From Diaporthe sp. PMI_573 (lineage: Eukaryota > Ascomycota > Sordariomycetes > Diaporthales > Diaporthaceae), in the NCBI GenBank assembly GCA_021399435.1, contig JAJTUP010000001.1, positions 3,906,001-3,970,000 of the forward strand: a stretch of DNA of 64,000 nt, in the 5' to 3' direction. The notes beneath the pieces are model-generated. The model was not told the DNA's origin, made no database searches, and was given only the letters and a program-made list of their open reading frames with translations. Below are positions 1 to 11,698 of the stretch, one piece after another. The first letter of the stretch is position 1. Every line of letters starts with the position of its first letter. A program made the translations under genes and the position numbers.

Positions 1-207
1 GGCGCATGGTGCTGATAGACTTGGAAACGCAAAGGCGTGGCTCATGACTGACCTTCATACCTTGGAGAAACAGTAAGAATTGTTGGCGGTGAAGCTGTCA
101 GGAGTTCTTCCAGCGCATCAAAGAATGCATGGGCACCACGATGTCCATAAATAACTTCTTCCTCTCTAGAATCTGTCTACTACTCGCGCTCAGCCGTCCT
201 TGAATGT

Positions 208-1251
208 TCAGTACGGGCCCTGCTCACCCCCATCGAAGGCAACCGGCAACGGGATCCTAACATGGCTGGCCTGCCCCGTCGTGGTGATTTTCTCATTCTC
301 TTCATCGCTCAACCTCAACTCCAGCGCCGCAAAGTACTCCTGCATCCTCTCCGCCTTCTTGGTAGTGTTGAGCACTATGACACCCTGGTCAAGCTGCCAG
401 CGGATGAGCACCGTGCTCTCGCTTACCCCGTGCCTGCCCGCAATCTCCTTGAGCGTGCCCTCAAGGTGCAGCCCCTTGAGCCAGGTTATCGGGGACAGGC
501 CCATATAGCTCTCACACGCGATGCCCTTGGATTGCAGCCACCTGGCGTACTCGGGCGCTCCTTGCGTGTACGCGTGGAACTGGATCTGGTTGACCACGGG
601 CTTGATCTCAGCCGTCTTGAGCAGGTTCTCGACGTGCTGCTGGCGGAAGTTGGAGACGCCGATTGCCTTGGCCTTTCCTGTGCGCTGGACCGCCTCCAGC
701 TGTTTCCAGGCTTTGGCGACGTCTCCTTCAACGTACTTGTCCCCGGTGAGGTAGGGACTGTGGAGGAGGTATCTGCAACGCGTCAGCTGAGCTCCGACCG
801 AACAAAGGGTCTGATATTGTGCGCGACCCACAAATCAACGTAGTCTAGCTGGAGCCTCCTCAGGCTGTTCTCGAGGGCCGTTGGGAGGTCCTCAATCTTC
901 CCCTCGGTGATTGTCTGGACGACCTTGGTGGATATGAACAATTCCTCTCGTGAGACGTTGCTTTCCTTGATTGCTTGGCCGAGTTCGGCCTCTGTACCAT
1001 AACCCTCTGCTGTATCAATGTGGCGATACCCTGCTTTGATAGCGTCTGTTGCCATGGTCACCATCTCCGGGTTGATTGCGGAAAAGCGGTCCGGCTTGTA
1101 CCAGGATGTTCCTGTGCCGAAGCCCAACTTGACGTGAAGTATAAGTTCATTATCACCGGTCTTGGATAAAAGCATGTCGAGCAAAACATACCACAGGAAC
1201 TGCGGTGCCATCTTCCAACGTCACCAGTGGGATTTGTGGGGAAGACGCCAT
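208..1251 (-). CDS. Aldo-keto reductase (AKR superfamily), 3 exons
   Basis: Predicted NAD(P)H-dependent cytosolic reductase of carbonyl compounds, about 306 aa, the usual AKR length. Exons on the minus strand are 1251-1192, 1127-832 and 772-208; introns (64 and 59 nt) were placed because joining gives the canonical strand PVLGFGTGTSW and the core VDLYLLHSPYL. The catalytic tetrad is visible: Asp and Tyr in RHIDTAEGYG, Lys in FISTKV, His in LLHSP. GVSNFRQQHVENLL and a C-terminal SDEENEKI helix also fit the family. The start MASSPQIPLV gives a normal beta-hairpin N terminus. The substrate cannot be told from sequence. It has no obvious functional partner next to it. Confidence 0.88.
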
Positions 1252-3805
1252 AGCTGGTGATTAAGTCGTCGGTAATTGCGATCGTGGAAGACGAGACTTT
1301 GGGGCCGAAACTAGTATTGAAGATTATAGCAAAAGATTAAATTCCATAGAGGCAAGACCCGAGTCTTATATGTTTTGCGCGAGCGATCATATCCGAGTTT
1401 CAATACACAGATCCCATAAAGGAGCGAAACGCACTTAGACCAGACCACCTTAACAGGGTCTTTTTGCAAGTTGCATGATCAGTATTCGGTGGCGTTCAAA
1501 TGTGCGGGGCCAAAGTGGACTGGAAGCACGAGGGGCCCTGACGTGTGTCCCGTCGTTTCCGTGTTGATAGGCAAGTCTAAAAGATGACGCAGGTTGGTGA
1601 TTGGTTCCGCTGGTTGCACATGCGCTGTCAGACAGGCAAGACTTGACCTCATCTTACGAAAGTCAGCCCTCCAGAACCACGAGACTAGAACAGAGACGGA
1701 TAGTGATTGCTCTGGGGTGCGGGAAGAATGCTAGTAGGGATAATGCCCCGACCTACTTTGCTTGGCCCGCCGTGAGGATTGTGGGTCCAGGATCCCTTCA
1801 AAATACTAATGTGTCTTCGAAGATTAGTACCCGCACCACGTGTCAGGAAAGTTTGAGGGTTGGCAAGCTTCTCAAGAATTGCTCCATTTCTGAGACATAG
1901 TCTGGGCGTTGGCAGATCCCCAAGAGTTGGGCGATGCGAGGTGTGAAATTCACATCAGGACTTTGCGCTTAGCCACCTGGGTATAAACTGAAAATCTTAC
2001 GCAATCCGTCCCCCTGGAGCAAGCAAATTAAGCAATTTCAAACATTAGTGAATCGTTACATGGCTTCTATCACACCACAAATAGCCTTGCTCTTGGGTAA
2101 GTAGACAACTAATGCGTTGGATACCCGAAACTTGCAGTACGCACGCATGCATGTGCGGCAATGCCTGGCGCTTCTCTAGAAATAGCCCTCTATCCTAGCA
2201 CGGTATGCTGCATTCTCCAACCCTTGGACAAGAAGTTGTATCTTGTATTTTGCTCCACATTCAACGAATTTCTGGTTGTATACGGTGTCTCTTTCTGTTT
2301 TTGGCATTGAAGATATGCACACTCTTCCAGTCATCAGTTCTGCATTCTTATTTTCACATATGACTGAAGATGAGTCATCTCTAATCCCCCATGATCTATT
2401 TCACATGCAAAATAACAGCTAGTTACTCAGCAAAACGATCGTAAGCACTGTGCCGATGGCAGCAACGTTTGGCCTTTCCTGAGATCTGATGTGCTGTGAA
2501 ACTCTTCTCGGCACACAGAGGGCATAAGTCCCGGGACGTTGGTCTTCGACTTCAAGCTGTGAAGAATTCAGTGAATGGTAACGGCCGCGTGTATTGACAC
2601 TCTGCATGTGGAAAAGGCCAAGTGTTCCCCCTTGACACGAGAAACCTGTTACAATCAATCATGTAGGGTGGCAGTCAAGAATGAAGAAGGATGAGTCTTC
2701 CAGACTCGCATGAACAGGCTCTCAGCCAATCTCAGCATGTATATAGGGTATTTCGAAGGGAATCAAGGCAGTAAATGTTCGAAAGCCAGCAGTGTCCTGC
2801 GATGCCCCTGATGTAGCACTGCGACAGCGCCTGGGTTTGAATCTTGCGGGATATCCAAGGACAGGGTCCCCAGGCGAGATATAGGAGCTAAAGGATGAAC
2901 AGCAGATTTTGATTGGAGAGTCTACGGCACGGATGCATCGCTACAGAGGCCGACAAAGTATAACATTGGCATTCAAGCGCTTGATCGGGCCCTACTGTGT
3001 ACGCTTGCCTGCGGGGAACCAAGGAACGAACCCGAAAATATTTCGCAGCACACTGCAAAATGACTCTCAAGAGAGCCGAGACAGAGAATGGCACGCGGGT
3101 CCTATCTGTGGGATCAATACCAGATGCCCAACCAAAACACCAACATATACAAGGCCCGGCGCCGCTGAAGTATCACCTCACATGAGAATATTACCACGAA
3201 TGGCTTTCTTGGCCAGCTCTCAGAAATACAAATCTTTTGTCCGGCGGAAGGGCACAATATGACGTCGCACCCGCGCGGGGCGGAGATGTTTTCGTTAGGC
3301 GAAGTCTATTCACTGAGAGTTCTGGACCGTCCATCGAGACCTAGCAACGAATGGTCCTCCCGATCACCGGGCATCAGTTGGCGCCGCGATTCATGGCGTG
3401 CATCGTTAGGCCAACGCCATCCAATGTGTCCGTTCCCCAGCTTTCTTGGCCCGTTGTACTAGTTCTGATTGCATTTTTCAACGTTTCCAAACCGCTGGGA
3501 CAAATCTTCCTCTCCGCCTACAACACCAGTCCTTTCCTCCTCTTCCTTGACTCGATGATACACGAGCTCCTTGATCACATCGGTCCGAGTCAAGACGACG
3601 TTCCAGAACAATCCCGCCCCTTCCCGCGCCGAGACATCCCCATGCCGGTCTTTTCCTCTGCCCGATGTTGGTTCAGCCCGTGGTTCGGCTCGACGGCCCC
3701 TCAAATACTGAACGACACCAGCCTCCGCGATAGATAGCGCCAGAGCTCTGCTACGAGCACGGGATCGACCGCGCCACGCCCACGCCTGGTATCTATGGTA
3801 ACACC
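1252..3805. other. 2.5-kb spacer without a supportable gene
   Basis: Open frames here are short and show no recognisable domain, signal peptide or consistent splice pattern. The first few hundred bases are the presumed promoter of the aldo-keto reductase. The last part (3250-3800) is GC-richer and has open frames on both strands of up to 128 codons, but none could be tied to a family. Confidence 0.5.
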
Positions 3806-5354
3806 ATGCGGTCGCGGCAGCCGGGGCTCTTCGTCGCTCTCTCCATCACCTGGTCGTTTGCGACATTGACACTGGTTCTCCGGTTATTGTGCAGAAGGCT
3901 TACGAAGAACCGGCTGTGGTGGGACGATTGTTTCGTTGTCATCGCATATGTGAGGAGCATCTCCTGTGCTGGCATGGAGTATCCCTAAGCCATGGCCATG
4001 AAGCGGTGCTGAATTTGCCTCAGTTACTCAATGTGGGAGTCGATGTTACGATGATCAAATGCAAGTAATACTTGTAGATGAAGCCAGAATTTCCAGATGA
4101 CGAAAACTGACACTCCGTCAACCAGGGGCCCGAGACGGGTTCGGTCTCCACTTGGAAGACATCGGCCGGCCTGAAGACGAGGTCCTCCGTAATGCAAAAA
4201 TTAACTTATTTGTCCTGGGTGAGTGTAAATATTCCAGAGAGTTGGAGAACCATAGCAGGCGACTAACGGTAGAAGAGATATTTTACATCACCTCACTCAG
4301 CTTTTCTAAGCTTGCTATGTTGGCGTTCTACTGGAGGATCTTCAATAGCGTAAGAAGCGCAAAAATATCGATTATTCTGTTATCCATAATAGCTATTTTG
4401 TGGCTTGCGGTCAGGGTGAGTCCTCCTGCGTGGCTTTCTGCCTCGAGTTTGTTCCCTCTTCCTGGTTGGCTCCCAAGCCGAGCTTCTCTTGACTAAACCA
4501 ACAGCCCCACAACTGACGGTATACCTAGCTCATCCTGAACATACTTCACTGCATACCAGTACATGCTTATTGGGATACTTCAGTGTCTGGAGCTCGATGT
4601 CCCTACCAGGATAAGACCTTTTATCAGGGGAACGTGTCACTACAGTATGTACATTTGCTCACAGACATTGCACTTCTTATCATACCCGCAATCCAGGTGC
4701 AAAAGTTACGATTAAACCGAGCAAAGAAGTGTGGCCTGACCGCCCTTTTCATGTTTGGAATCTTTGTCTGTGTGGCCACGATCGCGGTGATTATTTATTC
4801 GACCAAGTACGACCCCGCCAATAGCACAGAGTTCTTGTGGGACGTGGCCAGCGTCTTTATTTGGACCATCGTGGAAGTGAACTTGGCCATTGCATCAAGT
4901 GAGCACAATGTTCTCCGGTTTCTTGTGCAGACTGCTGAACTAATGCCAACATGAAGCTTGTCTGCCTCTCCTGCGCCCTCTTTTCAAGTCGATCGGCGGG
5001 GATTCTTCTCAAAAGTCAAAAGGGCCGCCGAGGTTACCGACTCTACCCGGCTCCCAACAGAAGGATCCAAAACGAAATATACCAAATGGGAAGTCCTCAC
5101 TCCGGCGGCTGCGGAGAACAAAGCTTTGGGCGCACCTGGGATGGGCGCGGGAAGGCTCGAAGCCTGTCAACATAGCAACGAGGGATCCTCGCTCGAACGA
5201 CCAGGACCACAATGGGCAGCTAGGGATATTGGACGGCACCTTTGGGTCAGGTGCAGTTGTCACCACGCCACAGCCATCCACAAGCAGGGAATACCCGCCT
5301 GTAGCAATAATGGTCAAGAGCGCGTTGTCTGTGGATGTAGCAAGAGCGGTGTGA
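3806..5354 (+). pseudogene. Pth11-like receptor / fungal rhodopsin-domain protein, probably frame-damaged
   Basis: Hallmarks of the fungal seven-helix rhodopsin-domain (Pth11/SAT4-type) family appear in order: first helix and LLCRRLTKNRLWWDDC; a GFGLHLEDIG loop; EEIFYITSLSFSKLAMLAFYWRIF; LTDIALLIIPAIQVQKLRL; FMFGIFVCVATIAVI; and TCLPLLRPLF before a soluble tail ending at 5354. Introns near 4211-4270, 4420-4560 and 4898-4951 splice cleanly into this order. Two joins do not: the second-helix exon (about 4022-4072) cannot reach the GFGLHLEDIG exon in frame, and the QC...C extracellular loop near 4577-4610 needs a one-base shift. It is therefore either a decayed copy or has an intron pattern I have not resolved. 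The family is known for membrane receptors, some of which act in host sensing. Confidence 0.6.
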
Positions 5355-5982
5355 ATTTGAACAACTGCTCCTCAATCCATGGCAAATTTTGCCTGAGCAT
5401 CGTGATGGCCATGTACATTCGTACCGGGTGAAACCATTGGGAAGGTTGATACACACTCCTCTCAAGCCGACTCACTACATAGGGGCAACTGTAGTGTGAA
5501 CAGCTTAATTACTTCCAGCGTCCTGCTGAGAAAGTTTGGGAGAGCCTGTCTTGGTACAATGCATGCGAGACTTCAGACCTCGAGGCTGCTGACATTAGGC
5601 GATTGAGCTTGGGTCCAAGCCATCCGAAGTCCAAGTTTCCAACGACTGGCAGCTTTGCTGCTGAAAGTGACTGGGGAGCATGCCAGGAGGTTCGTTCGCT
5701 TGTACCCCGTTCTCTCGACCAGCACTGGTGCATTTCAAATGTTGCAGCGAAGGGGGTCTCGTCCCCATTCCATTGAGCCATACGACTATCCAGGTGACAA
5801 GCTCAAGCATTCACACGATTGTAACGCCGTGTATTAATCTCTCCCACGCGACGCCCATCGCACCTCAAAACATCGCTCCGTCCTGCAACCACACCCAGCC
5901 ACATTAAGGTCTACGACCTCCAAGGCCTTTTGAGACACTCGGAATCCACCCTCTCCAGGTACCTACCCTGACTTAATACACC
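5355..5982. other. Spacer; promoter of the secreted protein at 5983
   Basis: No convincing coding region. The last 150 bases are pyrimidine-rich on the plus strand, as is common upstream of fungal start codons. Confidence 0.5.
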
Positions 5983-7356
5983 ATGGCGCTGACGATGCTT
6001 TTCCCGTTCTTCTTTAGCCTGCTGCAGCTGTTGGCAGGCGTTTGCGTTGGCGAGGTTCTGGGCGATGACCCTATCAACCTGCAAACAAAATTCTACACCA
6101 ACCCATACCCCATTGCCAAGTGGACCGACAACAAGGTTATCATTGCGCTTGCACAGAAAGCACAATGCATGAGCTACATCAGTTTCGAGGAGACTCCTCT
6201 GCAGTCACTGGCCTCTTGCGAGCTGTACTGCTTCATGAACGGTGCTTACAACACTTGGGATGTAAGTAACCTCTTTGATGAATAAAGGCCATTACGTTGG
6301 CGCTGATGGCTATGTGCGCAGTGTATCGCGCCCGACACTGCGGGCAGCATTACCGACTGGAGCAACACCTTCACGGACGAACTGCTTTTACAGTGGAGCC
6401 CGGGCACCTGCAGCTGCTCGAACTCCTCGAGCCCCACGCCATCCGTGTTTGGCGACGAAGACGACGACGACTCCTCGCCTGCCGGGTTCACCAACAAGCC
6501 AGCAGTCAAAGTCGCCGACCGACAGGTCCGAGACCTCAGTACCTACGGTTACCGCGTGAGACCGGTCAACGGTGAAATGACAGAAGCCACACCAGATTGG
6601 AACTTCCAGGTCATCGAGTATATGAATACAAACGCGGCTTGGTCGCGGATCGGCATCTTTGGGGTGATGAACAACGGTGTCAACGACTGCGTCCTGCGCA
6701 TCCACGAGGTCTGGGCCTCGAGAGACACACGTCCGTCTGGGCAACGAGCAGCCTTTCACGACGATGTGATAAACTTCTGGAGACTCTCTCCGCTGTACAG
6801 ACACCTCGGCTATCTCACAGAGATCCGATTCGACACGGTCATCGAGTAAGCACTACTCTTCTTTCTCTCTCACGGTTTCCCGTCCATCATGTTTTTTGGA
6901 ATGCTACAGAACGCACAACTTGAAAACCCGTAGCATATTTACTTACACGCAGAAGAGACTCTATGGCCAACATAATGGCATGGGTATATCAGATGATGGG
7001 CGCCGACGTCACGCAACCGCTCAGAGTATTTAGGAATGGCCCAGGACCCAACGAGAACCTGGTTTTCAACGCGGTACTCACACGGACAAGATTCGCGAGG
7101 GGCATGCAACGTGCGATCCGCGAGTATGCTGAGTTCTCGCACCGGACAATAGAGGGGTTCTACTGGACTTCGGTAAGCACCATTCGTCTCATTGTTCGAT
7201 TCTCCGTCTTTCGTGTTTCGCAATGCCCCAAACGCATCACTTCGGGTCCCGTGGTAGACGACTAACAAAACTTAGGGCATACCTGGAGCGGACTTCGCCA
7301 TTTACTTCAATGGTTACAACCCGGCGACCATTGGAGATGCGACTTGGAATTGGTAA
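5983..7356 (+). CDS. Secreted protein of unknown function, 4 exons
   Basis: Spliced product of 367 aa from exons 5983-6261, 6322-6845, 6953-7172 and 7276-7356; all three introns have GT-AG ends and keep frame. The N terminus (MALTMLFPFFFSLLQLLAGV) is a clear signal peptide. A cysteine-containing segment follows (CMSYISF...CELYCFMNGAYNTWDC, then GTCSCS), next a short acidic run (GDEDDDDSS), then a globular region containing WSRIGIFGVMNNGVNDC and a second half rich in Trp and Tyr. I do not recognise the family and no catalytic motif stands out. It could be an effector-like or cell-wall-associated secreted protein, but that is only inference from the signal peptide and cysteines. Confidence 0.72.
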
Positions 7357-7604
7357 TGAATCCTCGGGCGTTGCAAAGAGATTGCCCGTAGACCTGGCTC
7401 GTTGTTGACAGATCTCGATTGACGTTATGGATGAATGGTACTCACCAAACTTGGACCTGCATCCATAGAACAAGCCAAATGAAGACTGAGATCGGCTGAT
7501 CCATGAATCGTATTTCAATACCAAAATGTGCATGTCTGTGAATCCATCCAGACATCGCAATGTTCTCACGGCCCCGCTCATAAGTACACGAGAGACAAAG
7601 CCAA

Positions 7605-8907
7605 TCACAATTCAGATGATGCACGGAGTGGCTCTTCGAATCTGTCTATACCCCGTGGATGTTTAGCAATCAAACGTTTCATTTCCTTCTTGACCCTAAA
7701 TAACGCCCTATGAGATCCTGGGAAAATACGAGAGGTAGAACGTGAGTGGTGGGAGTAAATCTTACGAGCTTCGCAGAAACGCCCTGTGATCATGGAGCCC
7801 CGCGTTGATGATGTTGTCCCGCCTAATTCATACAGAATCAGGTGAGCATTAGAAATCCGCATGCTCAGAAAGGCAAGAGATACAAACTCCAAGCGTGCAC
7901 CTACATTGCATATACTGCATTCTGATCATCAAAGTCCTCTTCCGCCTGCGATGACCGCATAGTCTCCAGGTACTTATTGGTATGCTCGGCTGTAAATCGG
8001 TACCGTGGCTCGCGCATCATTCCAAGGTCGACTGATGTCGTTGGCAATTAGCGACGGACAGAAGCCTTCGGATTGATTTTATCTACCTACGCTCGTAGTG
8101 TGCATAGCAGCAACAAGAGTCAAACAGTATCACCTGTCGGGTGTCCCTGTCGATCTGCATGTTTCCGGGCCAGACATCGCCGTGGACAAGGACAGGCTTG
8201 ATGTTTCTTCCCCCTGTCTAGAGTGGCCGTAATAGTCTAGGGATAAACTTTTTGAAGAACTCACTGCTAATCTGTCTCATCTCGGGGTCAGGCCCCCTGA
8301 TGCTTTGTTCCCATTCGGTATCAGACCGAAGCTGGCGGCTGAAGAATTCCTCCCAGGTATCGCAAAATTCATTGACCAAGGGCACAATGCCGTGGAACGT
8401 CGTAATATGAAAGCCGAACTTTCCAGTGGGGGGGGATACAGAAGACTTGTGCAGCCTTTCAAGCACCTCAGCCAGCTGTGATGGCTCGGGGATTTCGTTG
8501 CTCAGGTTGCGGAATGACGTTAGGAAGAATGATGCTGAGGAGTCGAGCTCAAGAGGTCCGTAAGCCAATGGGACTACCGTGTTCTCTGGGAGATATTTCT
8601 GCAGTTCGAGATGACCCGGTCGTCGAAGTACCTGTAATTATTATCAGCAGCAATGGATCATATGGGCGCCTCGCCTAGGAATTGCAACACCTTAAGGAAA
8701 TATGTTAACTCATGTCCGCGGCTCTGTATTTCAACCTTGTACCTAGCAGACCAGCTCCCCTTTCCATGAGGGTTGACGGCGATGATCTCGCAGCCAAAGG
8801 GTAGCACTGTTGTTTGATTCCACAATCAGAAACGCATCTAAGTCGCTTTCCACAGACTCAGAATGCAACCTACCGGCAATGATAGCAGGATCTAGTGTTT
8901 CGTCCAT
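7605..8907 (-). pseudogene. Fructosamine/ketosamine-3-kinase family gene with an in-frame stop
   Basis: The family phosphorylates sugar-lysine adducts on proteins so that they fall apart (protein deglycation). Exons begin MDETLDPAIIA (8907-8874), continue VLPFGCEIIAVN...YFLK (8806-8691) and LRRPGHLELQKYLPENTVVPLAYG from 8631. They run on to the kinase signature HGDVWPGN, the metal-binding ILFDS, then LGMMREPRYRFTAEH and NIINAGLHDH, ending KRLIAKHPRGID at 7605. This order matches the whole family. However, the frame carries TAG at 8218-8220 between RLLRPL and TGGRNIKPVL, upstream of the catalytic HGD, with no splice site that could remove it. Everything downstream of the stop is still well conserved. 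This points to a recent nonsense change, a sequencing error or stop readthrough. Confidence 0.75.
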
Positions 8908-9291
8908 GGTGAAGCTATATTCGTCATTGCATGACGACTCGAGCTTTGGACCCAAGGTTGATAGTGCAAAAAAGCAAATCACGACATACCCCCGAAGAAG
9001 GAAGATGGGAAGGTAGGTACCTAGGTAGTCACCAATTGGGCGGGGTATTGCTTCTCGTAATGCACGCCACGGCGCTGAAGCATTGGTTGGCCAGTTCTCA
9101 CTGTGCCGCACGCCTTTAGAAATCTCGGAGCTCCGTGAAATGATGATCTAGATGGAGCTTCTGAGGATCGTTCTATCGTATAGATTTCGCGGGAATCAAA
9201 TCAACCACGAATACTAGAGCCAGCACGCTCAGTGGGCAATCAGCTCACGGTTGCGCCGTTGCTGGCCTCCCATTGGCCTTAATGGTGCAAA
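8908..9291. other. Short spacer
   Basis: Lies between the 5' end of the ketosamine kinase gene and the 3' end of the acetyltransferase, both on the minus strand. Nothing recognisable beyond a presumed promoter and 3' untranslated region. Confidence 0.5.
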
Positions 9292-10460
9292 TCAGCTCCA
9301 GGCATAGAACTCGTTGCAGTAAAGTTTGATCGTCTTTGATCCATCGCCGCATTTCCACCTTAGCGATGGGATACTCCTCTGATGTCTCTGTCCACTTGTC
9401 ACTTCCACTGCATGCCTGTCTTTCAGAAGGTCCAAAGCCTGGAGGACAGCCGGGTTGGCATCCCAGATGGTGACCTTTGGCAAGTCCCATACCAGAGCCT
9501 CCTCTAAAGCATCTAGAAGCAGACTGACCACCTGCTCCGGCTGCCTTCCATCGCGCCCCTCCGGGAGATGGACTCTCAGCACAGCTAGCTGCTGCTTTCT
9601 GAAATCATGGTACCAGTATATCCAAGAATCCTCGGACTCGCTGATCGCGCCGCGATGCTCAGTCACTTTGCCGAATTGTTTGGATGCCATGAAGTTAGCT
9701 CTTCCCTGCAACAAGTTGATGAGGTCGGCCGATGGGGCAACAGCAGCGAGCCTCTGGTCTGTTGAGATCTGCGTCTTCAGCATCTCTTCCTTGACGCTCT
9801 CTACGTCCCTTGCACAAAGACTATCGATTTCACCAGAGGCCAAGAGACGCGTCCCGGGTAGGCTTGATCGATGGTCAAGAGTAACATCTGTCGTACACGT
9901 CAAGGTAGACTCGAAAGCGGGGAGTGGTCCCCAGCCCCTTTTAGCATAGAACTTGAAGACATATCATCAGCCCATAGTTGACTCCCTTGGGGGTCCAGAC
10001 TCACGTCTCCGATGCTGGTGTACAGCATGCTAGCCGTCCCTCCCCCAGGACCATCCATCCACTCGGCTACGTGACCCATCAACACAGACGCCAAGCCAGC
10101 TTTCCTGTAGTCTGGGTTCGTGATGACGCTGGCGATGCAGTAGCCGTCGCCCTCGCTCACTGTTGCCGGCCCATCTTTGACGAGGATGAATCTGTGGAGG
10201 GTCTTACACGTCGCGAGGATGCAATTTGGATTGTTGGTCGGGAACAGGCACCAGTAGCGTCTTCCTTTGTCCGTGGCGAGTGGGAGGTTGCCGAGACATT
10301 TCTCCAGCTCAACATATTGCTCCTGAGAGAGTGGTGCAGCGAAGGCTGTCCCGGCGAGCTTGCAGCACTCCAGCTGCTGCTCGGGTGTGGCCTCCCCGAC
10401 GGCGGCCTCGACAGGGCCGCCTGGGAGATCCAATGTGGTTGTGGCCAGCCTTAGTGTCAT
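9292..10460 (-). CDS. GNAT-family acetyltransferase, LYC1-like
   Basis: About 371 aa from exons 10460-10005 and 9951-9292. The 53-nt intron was placed because the join gives YTSIGDFYAKRGWGPLPAFE, a motif typical of LYC1-like proteins; the yeast LYC1 protein is a lysine N6-acetyltransferase that starts lysine breakdown. The acetyl-CoA motif is seen in NPDYRKAGLASVLMGHVAEW, where the R-x-x-G-x-A loop binds the cofactor pyrophosphate. The C-terminal half holds a second GNAT-like fold with WIYWYHDFRKQQLAVLRV. It is probably cytosolic. The substrate is inferred from family resemblance only. It lies next to the ketosamine kinase gene in the same orientation, with 384 bases between them. Confidence 0.82.
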
Positions 10461-11698
10461 CGCAATATGGGATTTGCTGTCAATATGATCGACAGTGAAG
10501 TCTCAACGACAGGCGGATCGATGCCGGGATCATTGCTGCAATGCGGGGAGGCTGACAGGCCAGGTCAGCTCCTAACCCCGGCCACTCCCGACAGCATACA
10601 CTCTGGACCAGGGACTCGTATCAGTCTTCTCTGCTGACTCGGAGGCAGTGCCGTCGAATAGCGGCTGCGGCTCTGTCTGGAAGATGGCCCGGATCGACCG
10701 ATTCTCCAGCACATCCGAGGGCCAATTCTGGGGCCCAAATTGTCGAATCACCGAGACGGCGGTCGAGAATGGGCGGCAGGTGAGGCAGCAGAGGCGCTTC
10801 AATTTCCGCGACTCGATAGGGTGTTTCGAAACATCTCGCTTGGTGGTCCCTGGTGGTCCCACAGCCCTGCTCATCTCGGCCAAGCTCAGCCTGGACCACA
10901 CCAGAATCCTACACTGGCCACTGGGCTTTTGTCACCACTCCAGAGCCGCAAAGCTTGTGGCCCTCAAGATCTATAATATGTTTCGTTATGCCTGGATCAC
11001 TGCACTTGCGCATTTCACCAAACTCGCGGCCAGGTCTGGTATTGAATCCCGCAGTGTCATGGCCTTCTGTCACCGTTTGCAGTGCATCTTCTGGACACGA
11101 TGGACACGAGTGACGCTCCCTGGAAATGTTCCCATTGGTGCATTAACCCTGTTGGGGGAGGCTGCCCACTTTTCTCTCAGGGGGCCCATCATCAAGCTCA
11201 AACGACATTCCCCAGCGGCGCATCGTGGACCCCGGTCTGTTTCCCCTGATGTTTCCTCAAAACAGACCATACTCCCGCGCTTGCGGGAAGAAAACAGACC
11301 AATTGCAGTATCTCACTATCTAAGTCATCCCCGCCCAAGGCCCTGGCCCGGGAGCCGACATCAGCGTCCATGTTAGCTGTGAACCTCAGGTAATGCTCCT
11401 GTAATTACATTGGGCATCCTCTCCCTGCCAGGGGGACCAGAAGGGGCATGACGGATGAATAAATATCATGAGGTTAGAATATTTCACGAACAGCCGCTCT
11501 CTCCCCCGTTGCTCTGCATTGTGCTGCTCTGTCTCTCACTCAATCTCTTCGACGACCACTCTTTTCGTTCGCTTCATTCTTTAAGCCATTCGCTCTTTTA
11601 GGCTCCGGATAGCCCTCAAAACAAGACAAGGATCTTCTTTTCCCAACACGAGACTCGGTATTTTCACACGTCGGCCATCAGATTATACGTAGTTCAAG
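10461..11698. other. Spacer; promoter of GH131 gene
   Basis: A 242-codon open frame covers 10648-11376 but has no recognisable domain and odd composition, so it is not called. From about 11490 to 11650 the plus strand is strongly pyrimidine-rich, a usual feature just upstream of well-expressed fungal genes. This is the likely 5' untranslated region of the GH131 gene. Confidence 0.5.

Noticed and set aside
2888..3262. Short open frames on both strands
   Set aside because: No homology, overlapping frames in both directions, no promoter or intron signals.
3459..3704. 81-codon minus-strand frame, charged and helix-like
   Set aside because: Could be a remnant, but no family could be named and the opposite strand is open as well.
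10648..11376. 242-codon open frame upstream of the GH131 gene
   Set aside because: No domain, unusual composition and no splice or signal features. A TLLGEAAH string recalls FAD monooxygenases but no other part of that fold is present.
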